Below the pieces are notes generated by a model that worked only from the letters and a program-made list of their open reading frames with translations, was not told the DNA's origin and made no database searches. Shown one piece after another: positions 1-5,418 of a stretch of DNA of 7,324 nucleotides. The DNA is taken from assembly GCA_964486825.1 (NCBI GenBank), contig CAZAQS010000239.1, positions 1 through 7,324 of the forward strand, in the 5' to 3' direction. How positions within the stretch are numbered: position 1 is the stretch's first letter; each line of letters starts with the position of its first letter. This DNA comes from CAZAQS01 sp964486825. Its GTDB lineage: Bacteria > Chloroflexota > Anaerolineae > Anaerolineales > UBA4823. The position numbers were made by a program, and so were the translations under genes.

Positions 1-37
1 AGTTTAAGTAAAGAATTTGGAGAATCTCTTATAAAGG
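1..37. other. short flank beyond the adapter, origin unknown
   Basis: Thirty-seven AT-rich bases lie on the far side of the adapter dimer. No gene, hairpin or motif is visible. Because they are joined to the rest only through adapter sequence, they may come from another genomic location or another organism. Confidence 0.6.
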
Positions 38-90
38 AGATCGGAAGAGCACACGTCTGACTGGAGTTAAGACGTGTGCTCTTCCGATCT
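38..90. other. Illumina TruSeq-type adapter dimer (assembly artefact)
   Basis: Positions 38-60 match the start of the standard TruSeq 3' adapter (AGATCGGAAGAGC followed by ACACGTCTGA). Positions 59-90 match its reverse complement, GACTGGAGTT then GACGTGTGCTCTTCCGATCT, with one substitution: A instead of C at 69. The two arms form a perfect 21-bp inverted repeat (38-58 with 70-90) around an 11-nt centre. This is synthetic DNA left by incomplete trimming, so the join between 1-37 and 91 onward is not trustworthy. Confidence 0.97.
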
Positions 91-372
91 CGGTAGTTCT
101 TCTGCTGCAGGTAGGGGTGTATCCTCCGGGCGAAGAGTTGCTTCCGGTAATGCTTCGGTTTCTGTCGGGACGGGAGTAGGGGCATTCTCCGTAAGTTGGG
201 CAATGACAGTTTGAACGGCTGCTGTATAGATAGCATTTGGAGTCAACTCATATACAATTTCAAGGGTAGGCGTGGCAGGGACTGGCATAGAGCAAGCGCT
301 GGCTGCCAGGAGCAGCGGGACAAGCGCCCATAGCCTATGGACTGGGCAGTGCCGAAGGCGGTTCATCATCAT
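67..372 (-). CDS. stalked lipoprotein, N-terminal fragment fused to adapter sequence
   Basis: Only residues 1-94 (down to position 91) are genuine. The last seven, RSEEHTS, and the TAA at 67-69 are translated adapter; an intact adapter would continue ELQS, but the substitution at 69 turns that Glu codon into a stop. The real part has a basic N-terminus, a hydrophobic stretch (ALVPLLLAASA) and a lipobox cysteine in ASAC at residue 27, so it is an exported lipoprotein. It continues with YTAAVQTVIAQLT and a Pro/Thr/Glu-rich stalk. This closely matches YTQAAQTVISRLT and the stalk of the lipoprotein at 5419-6663, so the missing part probably carries an extracellular domain, perhaps also Ig-like. 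Three tandem ATGs (372, 369, 366) follow AAGGAG (378-383); the second, 8 nt away, has the best spacing. The HEAT-like gene ends 63 nt upstream. Confidence 0.8.
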   Translation of the reverse strand: MMMNRLRHCPVHRLWALVPLLLAASACSMPVPATPTLEIVYELTPNAIYTAAVQTVIAQLTENAPTPVPTETEALPEATLRPEDTPLPAAEELPRSEEHTS

Positions 373-435
373 CTTTTCTCCTTACTCCTCAAAACGATAT
401 GAAACAGGGTAACTTTCCCGCTAAGCATATCTAAC

Positions 436-1182
436 TTAATGATCCAGTTTCTGCCGTACTTCCCGAACCCAATCCGGATCCATCTTCTCCAGACGTTTCT
501 TCTTCAGGTTTTCACGCATAACCCACTGCACATCCTTATCCCCCGACTTAAGCCAGTTCTCCATATACATCTTACCTGCGATTGGTAACCCAACGATTGC
601 CACACTCCAACAATAAGCAAGAGCCTGGCGAAGGACTTTATAATCTTCCTGTCGGCGGTCTTGAGCACTTATTAGAGAAAAAGTTACATCATTAACAAGG
701 GTGATAACTTGAAGAGCGATATGTTCTTCACTAAGCAAGCGTGGCTCACATAACGCTACAATCGCGGCGCGTTGCTCAAAAAAGCTGCCCCTACTCCAGT
801 TCTGCATCTCTGAAAGCAAATATTGAATATTATGGTCGCCGAAATATTGTAATGCTATGCAAACCCCTTCACGTGAGCGCCAACGTGGATCCGAAGCAAG
901 CTGACGAAGTGTATGAAAAACTGCACTAGAAGGAAGCAACTTCCCAAGCCCAACCACCCCACATAGAAACAGGAATTGCTGCGGGGAATTTACGGGTGCT
1001 TGATCAGGTTGACCATATTCCCTCAGGTAACGCCGGAAGAGGGGTTCTTCGCCCTCTAAATATACGGCCCGCAGCAGTTCTAGATTAGCACGCGGACCAG
1101 GCAAGCCTGAATGGCTGAGCAAGTAGTCATCCCAATCTTCGAGTGAGGTGAGGGCTTGACGATATTTATCAATAGTCTTCAT
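436..1182 (-). CDS. HEAT-like repeat protein, function unknown
   Basis: This is a cytoplasmic, alpha-helical protein of 248 residues from ATG 1182; a GTG at 1203 would add seven residues. No signal peptide or membrane segment is visible. The middle holds a motif typical of HEAT and DNA-alkylation-repeat (AlkD-like) proteins: LASDPRWRSREGVCIALQYF, then FFEQRAAIVALCEPRLL, and the C-terminal half ends with KDVQWVMRENLKKKRL, which recalls the repeat ends of that superfamily. Such folds usually bind protein or nucleic acid; I cannot confirm the DNA-glycosylase residues and do not call it an enzyme. ATG 1182 is preferred because AGAGG lies 9 nt upstream and a TATAAT at 1212-1217 would start transcription near 1205, leaving no leader for GTG 1203. 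It sits downstream of a strong terminator (1291-1333), so it is probably transcribed independently of the lipoprotein gene before it. Confidence 0.75.
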   Translation of the reverse strand: MKTIDKYRQALTSLEDWDDYLLSHSGLPGPRANLELLRAVYLEGEEPLFRRYLREYGQPDQAPVNSPQQFLFLCGVVGLGKLLPSSAVFHTLRQLASDPRWRSREGVCIALQYFGDHNIQYLLSEMQNWSRGSFFEQRAAIVALCEPRLLSEEHIALQVITLVNDVTFSLISAQDRRQEDYKVLRQALAYCWSVAIVGLPIAGKMYMENWLKSGDKDVQWVMRENLKKKRLEKMDPDWVREVRQKLDH

Positions 1183-1211
1183 GAAGAAAAGCCTCTGGAA
1201 CACCAGCCATA

Positions 1212-1217
1212 ATTATA
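1212..1217 (-). promoter_or_regulatory. candidate -10 box for the HEAT-like gene
   Basis: On the minus strand these bases read TATAAT, a perfect sigma-70-type -10 hexamer, in AT-rich DNA between an upstream terminator and the gene start. No good -35 (TTGACA-like) is seen 16-18 bp upstream. The predicted start point, around 1205, gives a leader of about 23 nt to ATG 1182. Confidence 0.4.
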
Positions 1218-1290
1218 TCCAAGATATCATTTTAACTACTAACAGACCTGTATTAGAACTGCAGTAGGAACATGCCAGGAAATATAATAA

Positions 1291-1333
1291 AGAAAAAATA
1301 ACCCCTGGCTTTTGTTGATTGCCAGAGGTTATT
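1291..1333 (-). terminator. intrinsic terminator of the second DUF3828-like lipoprotein gene
   Basis: Arms 1297-1309 and 1321-1333 pair over 13 positions with a single mismatch, around an 11-nt loop. On the minus strand the hairpin is followed by TTTTTTCT, a convincing U-tract. The stop codon of the lipoprotein gene (1354-1356) lies about 20 nt upstream, the usual distance. Confidence 0.88.
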
Positions 1334-1353
1334 ATTCATGTGGTCAATCTTCT

Positions 1354-1809
1354 TTATCGAGCGTTGCAGATGACTTTGCTAATTTTCCATTCTCCGCCTA
1401 CCACCAAAAGCTCAACATCTAGCTCATGCCCTTCCCAGCTGGTTGTCAAATGCACCTTTGCGTTGCTACCGTCTACGACTGCATCTCCAGCTGTAACTCT
1501 GTCTGGGACATCCTGGGCGCACAGGATTGGGTCAGCGATCAAGCCACCCTGTCTCTGTGCTTCAACAGCCTTTACCAGCTCCTCACCTACCAGTGGATGC
1601 TCGGCATATGCCCCACTAACGATAGGGTGACCCGGGAAATTGATATACCAGTCATAAAACTCCTGAACAACCTGCTCGGCAGGAACGTCAGGGAGTTCAG
1701 CTGCTCCCGCTGAGGCGGTATTGGGAGCAAATGATGAACAAGCTCCCAACGCGATCGCGCTCACCACGATTAGCCCTAAAATAATGTAAAGGTTGGTTTT
1801 GGTATTCAT
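1354..1809 (-). CDS. DUF3828-like lipoprotein (second copy)
   Basis: This 151-residue protein starts with a short basic N-terminus, a hydrophobic segment and a lipobox (IALGAC, Cys 24), so it should be exported and lipid-anchored. After a short Ala-rich linker comes one small domain (about residues 43-151) with VVQEFYDWYINFPGHP, LCAQDVPD and GEWKISKVIC, the pattern of the DUF3828/NTF2-like group, whose function is not known. Two cysteines (in LCAQD and near the C-terminus) are shared with the paralogue at 4850-5299 and could form a disulphide. AAGGAG (1819-1824) lies 9 nt before the ATG; the 12 nt AAGGAGAAAAGA also precede the truncated lipoprotein at 372. A terminator-like element separates it from the upstream regulator gene and a strong terminator follows it, so it looks monocistronic. 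Confidence 0.85.
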   Translation of the reverse strand: MNTKTNLYIILGLIVVSAIALGACSSFAPNTASAGAAELPDVPAEQVVQEFYDWYINFPGHPIVSGAYAEHPLVGEELVKAVEAQRQGGLIADPILCAQDVPDRVTAGDAVVDGSNAKVHLTTSWEGHELDVELLVVGGEWKISKVICNAR

Positions 1810-1852
1810 GGTTCTTTTCTCCTTTTTATTGTTTGAATAATCTTATGATCCC

Positions 1853-1898
1853 AGTTTAAATGCAAAACTCCCCCCGCACATCAGGCAGGTGGGGAGTT
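1853..1898 (-). terminator. terminator-like hairpin after the NarL-type regulator (repeat copy A)
   Basis: Arms 1866-1873 and 1891-1898 (AACTCCCC and GGGGAGTT) pair perfectly over 8 bp around a 17-nt loop. On the minus strand the stem runs into TTTT and then GCATTTAAACT. It lies about 36 nt after the regulator's stop and should end the kinase/regulator transcript. The same structure with an identical 10-nt loop segment recurs at 6730-6775. Confidence 0.65.
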
Positions 1899-1930
1899 CA
1901 CCTACTGTACAACTGAAGGGTATTTGTTCC

Positions 1931-1944
1931 TGGTCAGTTGACCA
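1931..1944. repeat. TGGTCA-gt-TGACCA palindrome at the end of the NarL-type regulator gene
   Basis: This is a perfect 6-bp inverted repeat with a 2-nt centre, overlapping the last codons and stop of the regulator gene. A longer version (CTGGTCA-aa-TGACCAG) occurs at 6805-6820 at the same distance from the matching hairpin. It could be an operator or part of the terminator region; no binding protein can be named. Confidence 0.5.
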
Positions 1945-2569
1945 AACGTTTTTGGACAGCCCTGGCAACCGCTTCGGTCCGGCTGGTCGCATTTAGCTTG
2001 GCCAGGATACTGCTAACATGGAACTTTGCCGTTGAACGGCTGATAATGAGCCTGTCGGCGATTTCGGTGTTATTGAGGCCAAGAACCATCAAGCCGAGAA
2101 CCTCCTTTTCCCTTTCGGTTAAGTCGGTCCCTACCGGCTCCGTTTCAGTACGAGCCTGGATTAATACCTGAGTGGCTTCAGGAGCCAGGGTGGGGTTTCC
2201 GGCCGCTGCTGCTCGGATTGCTCGGACAAGCTCTTCGGCGGACGCGTTCTTGAGCAAATATCCAATTGCACCTGCTTTTAGAGCTCCATGGACCAGTTCC
2301 TGATCTTTATAGCTGGTTAGTACGATTACCTGCACTTGTGGGCACTGTGAGCGTATCAGACTGGTGGCAGTGGCGCCGTCCATTCCAGGCATCACCAAAT
2401 CCATTAACACAACATCTGGTTGGGTCTCCTGGCATAATGGAAGTGCTGCTTCACCACTGTCTGCTTCGCCAACCAGTTCAAGGTCATCGAAAGCAAGGAA
2501 AAAGGCGCTTAGACCACTACGGACTACAGCGTGATCGTCCACGATCAAGACACGAACCTTCTCTTTCAT
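1934..2569 (-). CDS. NarL/FixJ-family two-component response regulator
   Basis: This is the cytoplasmic DNA-binding partner of the kinase immediately upstream. The 211 residues are the usual NarL-type length. The receiver domain (about 4-120) has the acidic pair D11-D12, phosphoacceptor D57 in VVLMDLVMPGMDG, T85 and K107, all canonical. The LuxR-type helix-turn-helix (about 149-211) reads LTEREKEVLGLMVLGLNN, then TEIADRLIISRSTAKFHVSS and KLNATSRTEAVARA; the recognition helix has Ala-Lys-Phe-His where Val-Lys-x-His is usual. The start is fixed by an ATGA overlap with the kinase stop and a strong AAGGAGG 4 nt before the ATG, pointing to translational coupling and a 1:1 kinase:regulator pair. 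Likely targets, by inference, are promoters of the neighbouring lipoprotein genes. Confidence 0.95.
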   Translation of the reverse strand: MKEKVRVLIVDDHAVVRSGLSAFFLAFDDLELVGEADSGEAALPLCQETQPDVVLMDLVMPGMDGATATSLIRSQCPQVQVIVLTSYKDQELVHGALKAGAIGYLLKNASAEELVRAIRAAAAGNPTLAPEATQVLIQARTETEPVGTDLTEREKEVLGLMVLGLNNTEIADRLIISRSTAKFHVSSILAKLNATSRTEAVARAVQKRLVN

Positions 2570-4806
2570 TCCACCTCCTTATGTAGATCAGCCTCCCAGG
2601 TGAATTCCACCCAGCTGCCCTGATTGATAACTGAGTGAATGTTCAAATTAGCTCCAATCGCTTCAGCGCGCTCTTTCATGATTGCCAGACCGAGGTGCTC
2701 CGAAGATACCTTACGTGGGTTGAAACCTCGCCCATTGTCACGAATAATCATCGAGACATGACCAGCATGACAACAAATGCTAATCTCCACCTTACTGGCA
2801 GCAGCATGTTTCACGATATTATTGAGGGTCTCCTGGGCGATACGGTACAATACGACCTTCGGGTCAGGGGGTATTCGACATTCTCCATCAAATGTTATAG
2901 CAACCGGTATCCGTGCTCGACCGGTAAAAGCATCAACCAGATGTCGAAAGAGCTCACGTGGCTCTGCTTCGAGCAAAGAGGATGGACGCAGCTCGAGCAA
3001 CAAGGTGCGCATCTCAGCCAGCGCACCCCGGTTTAGCTGGCCAAGCTCGGCCAGGCGTTTCATCCCTTCCTGTGGGTTCTTTTCCCAGATTCGGGGCAGC
3101 ACTTCAGCGATCAGGCTGGCAGAAAAAAGAGTCTGGGTAACCGCATCATGCAGGTCACGCGCCAGGCGATTGCGTTCTGCTGCTACTGCAGATTGTTCTG
3201 CCTGTTCAAACAACCTGGCGTTTTCGACCGCTACTCCCACCTGGCTCCCCACCGACACCAGCATAGCCAACTCCTCGTCTTTTATTTCACGTATCTGCCT
3301 GGTACAAAGATTGAGAACTCCCAGTACCCGGCTTTTTGAAAGTAGAGGCACGCTCACGACCAGCTGCAAACCCTCCTTGATTATCGCCTCCCGTAAGGCT
3401 TGCTCCGGATAGTCGCCAGGCTGGCGCAAGACAGGTCGTATTGTGCTCGCTGCTTGTCCGGAGGCGCCCACTCCCAATGGAAGCAGGGTCACCTGCTTCT
3501 GAAATTCCGAACTGAGCCCATGCTGGACCTCGAGGTTTAGCCAATTGTCTTCCTCGAGCAACATTGCTCCGGCTTCCATACCCATCGCCTGCATGGTTGT
3601 CGCTAATGCTCCTTTCAAGATCTCTTGTAAATCCAGGGAGCGGTTGACAACCCCAGCGATAGAATTCAAGGTTTCCAACTCGCGTGTCCGGTCCGCAACC
3701 CTCTGCTCAAGGGTCAAGTAGGACACTTTTAGCTGGAAGGACATGCGATTGAACTGTTCGGCCAATTCCTCCAGCTCATCACCAGTTGGAGCGTAGATTG
3801 TGCGGCCAAATTTGCCACCTGCTACCTCTTGAGCTGCCAGGGTGAGATCGGCAATCGGCTGTGTGGTCCTACGTATACCTAGCGTAACCAGCGCGGCCGG
3901 GATGACAATCCCGATAGCCAGTAGAACGATCAAAAACCAACGGTCAGTGAGGGTTGACAACGTAAGTGCAGACCAGCTCTCTTGAGTTACCAACCCCCAA
4001 CGTGTGCCTAACACAGGTGCATAACTGACGACTACATCGGCTCGATCTTCTGTCTGAGTTCTGGTTGAATCTACTTTACCTCCTAAGACTTGCCGGACTT
4101 CCTCCCGAGATGAGTAGGATTGCCCAATAACATGCCTATCTGTATGGAAAACAACCCTACCATTCCCATCCACAATATACGCCGTGCCGTATCCATCCAG
4201 GCGCAACCGGGAAATAGCACCGGTAAACTCATTCTGTCTTAGGGGATGCAAATTAAAAATCCCCACCAGGGCCCCGTTAAAGCGGGCTTCAGCATCGACG
4301 ATTGGGACGACCAGAGCGATCGCATCACTACCTGCAACTCCAACGGGAAGAATATCCGAAACTACAGAGTTAACCCGATTACGCGCCAAGATCTGGTTGA
4401 GTAGGTTAGCATCAGGCCAGGTACCTCCAATTTCAAGGGAGCTAGCTGCATGAGTTGAGATGATTGTCCCTTGCCAATCTAAAACCACCAATCCACCATC
4501 AAAGATCGAGAATAACTTTTGGATCTCCTGAGGCGCCATGGGTGGCAGGGTAGAGCCACGATCTCCAGGTTGAAATTTATTGGCATAGTACTCTAATTGG
4601 GAGATATACTCAGACAACTCGGTTGAAACACGGCCGGCAAGCAAACGACCGAGTTCCCGGTTACGCTGAACAACCAGATCTTCTGTCACTCGCTGGTACG
4701 AGTAGAAGTTGACCAGTGCAACAGCAACCAGAATGATAGCTGTAGGGAAGAAAGACCAGGCAATGATCTTTTTTCGTAGGTTGCCACGCTTCACCGGTTT
4801 ACTCAC
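2566..4806 (-). CDS. membrane sensor histidine kinase, Cache-HAMP-GAF-HisKA_3-HATPase
   Basis: This is an autophosphorylating sensor of the NarX/DegS-like kinase family, 746 residues long. TM1 is at about 14-36. An extracytoplasmic domain (about 40-286) has the Cache hallmark GTAYIVDGNGRVVFHTD, so it probably binds a small ligand. TM2 is at about 289-310, HAMP at about 310-362 with P317 and DELEELAEQFN, a short coiled coil follows, and GAF is at about 378-532. The HisKA_3 segment ERNRLARDLHDAVTQTLF carries phosphoacceptor H553. The ATPase domain shows E659/N663 (N-box) and D690-N-G-R-G-F (G1 box), then GLAIMKERA. All key residues are present. The start is a GTG: no in-frame ATG, GTG or TTG lies between it and an upstream stop, and GAGG is 5 nt before it. 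It lies 43 nt after a DUF3828-like lipoprotein gene and overlaps the regulator gene, so the three probably share a transcript. Confidence 0.95.
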   Translation of the reverse strand: MSKPVKRGNLRKKIIAWSFFPTAIILVAVALVNFYSYQRVTEDLVVQRNRELGRLLAGRVSTELSEYISQLEYYANKFQPGDRGSTLPPMAPQEIQKLFSIFDGGLVVLDWQGTIISTHAASSLEIGGTWPDANLLNQILARNRVNSVVSDILPVGVAGSDAIALVVPIVDAEARFNGALVGIFNLHPLRQNEFTGAISRLRLDGYGTAYIVDGNGRVVFHTDRHVIGQSYSSREEVRQVLGGKVDSTRTQTEDRADVVVSYAPVLGTRWGLVTQESWSALTLSTLTDRWFLIVLLAIGIVIPAALVTLGIRRTTQPIADLTLAAQEVAGGKFGRTIYAPTGDELEELAEQFNRMSFQLKVSYLTLEQRVADRTRELETLNSIAGVVNRSLDLQEILKGALATTMQAMGMEAGAMLLEEDNWLNLEVQHGLSSEFQKQVTLLPLGVGASGQAASTIRPVLRQPGDYPEQALREAIIKEGLQLVVSVPLLSKSRVLGVLNLCTRQIREIKDEELAMLVSVGSQVGVAVENARLFEQAEQSAVAAERNRLARDLHDAVTQTLFSASLIAEVLPRIWEKNPQEGMKRLAELGQLNRGALAEMRTLLLELRPSSLLEAEPRELFRHLVDAFTGRARIPVAITFDGECRIPPDPKVVLYRIAQETLNNIVKHAAASKVEISICCHAGHVSMIIRDNGRGFNPRKVSSEHLGLAIMKERAEAIGANLNIHSVINQGSWVEFTWEADLHKEVE
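2574..2580 (-). promoter_or_regulatory. ribosome binding site inside the kinase gene, coupling kinase and regulator
   Basis: On the minus strand this reads AAGGAGG, within the last codons of the kinase (HKEVE) and 4 nt before the regulator ATG at 2569. With the 4-bp ATGA overlap it indicates coupled translation. Confidence 0.8.
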
Positions 4807-4849
4807 CGTTGCCTCGGTTTCGGATTGAACTCAAGTAGACCTTACTTTT

Positions 4850-5299
4850 CTATTCTGAATGCCCACACCGAACCCAGTCTATCTTCCATTCGCCTTCCTC
4901 TTGGATCAGTTGAACCTTGAATTCATGGCCCTGAAAGCTGCTGGTGATCTTGACCTCCGCGGATGCTTCAGAAACTACAGCTCGATCGACATATATTTTG
5001 TCAGGTATGTCTTGTGCACACAGGAAAGGATCAAAACCTCCCATCTGGAACCCAGCAACAATCTCGGCAGTCCTGTCCATCAATGATTCGGTCAAAAAGG
5101 GACTTGTTCGATACGCACCCTGGTTAGGATTCCCGGGGTAGGCGAGGTACCAGTTATAGAAGGATTCTACAACCTCTTCTGGGCTCATAGCAAGTGGGTC
5201 ATTCGGGGATATGGATTGAAGGGGAACGCGATCACATGACCCGATGGCAGCAACAAGGATCAGCATTAGAAGAATGATCAGGATAGTTTTCATACTCAT
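4850..5299 (-). CDS. DUF3828-like lipoprotein (first copy), upstream of the kinase
   Basis: This 149-residue exported lipoprotein has the hydrophobic segment ILIILLMLILVAA followed by lipobox IGSC (Cys 22). The mature domain (about 40-149) matches the copy at 1354-1809 in a chain of blocks: VVESFYNWYLAYPGNP, GAY, DPFLCAQDIPDK, AVV, GHEFKVQL and GEWKIDWVRC, including both cysteines. This is the DUF3828/NTF2-like pattern, whose function is unknown. GAGGTG lies 7 nt before ATG 5299; a second ATG at 5293 is less well placed. The gene ends 43 nt before the kinase start with no terminator between them, so co-transcription is likely. A lipoprotein encoded directly before a Cache kinase could act as its extracytoplasmic ligand-binding or inhibitory partner; that role is inference. 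Confidence 0.87.
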   Translation of the reverse strand: MSMKTILIILLMLILVAAIGSCDRVPLQSISPNDPLAMSPEEVVESFYNWYLAYPGNPNQGAYRTSPFLTESLMDRTAEIVAGFQMGGFDPFLCAQDIPDKIYVDRAVVSEASAEVKITSSFQGHEFKVQLIQEEGEWKIDWVRCGHSE

Positions 5300-5331
5300 A
5301 CAGCATCACCTCTCATATCTGATCAGCTGCC

Positions 5332-5371
5332 AGGGTGATCCCCCAGGGAATGTTTCCTGGAAGATCACCCT
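5332..5371. other. long hairpin between two lipoprotein genes
   Basis: Outer arms 5332-5340 and 5363-5371 (AGGGTGATC and GATCACCCT) pair perfectly over 9 bp. The inner part CCAGGGAA with TTCCTGG extends the stem with a bulge. A TTTT tract follows on the plus strand (5371-5374), but on the minus strand, the direction of all genes here, no T-run follows. It may be a leader or processing hairpin, or a weak terminator. Confidence 0.6.
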
Positions 5372-5418
5372 TTTGATATCTAATTTTAAGGTGAAACTCA
5401 ATCAACCACACGGATTAG

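Noticed and set aside
38..90. Perfect 21-bp inverted repeat resembling transposon ends or a terminator
   Set aside because: Both arms are Illumina adapter sequence.
1183..1203. GTG 1203 as start of the HEAT-like gene
   Set aside because: There is no ribosome binding site before it and it would sit almost at the predicted transcription start; ATG 1182 has AGAGG at good spacing.
2635..3412. Long plus-strand reading frames opposite the kinase gene (133 and 211 codons)
   Set aside because: They lie entirely antisense to well-conserved kinase domains and show no recognisable motif or plausible ribosome site.
5380..5412. Possible minus-strand promoter (TTGAGT, 17 bp, TATCAA) before the first DUF3828-like gene
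   Set aside because: Each box matches only four of six positions and the start would fall inside the hairpin; too weak to list as a feature.
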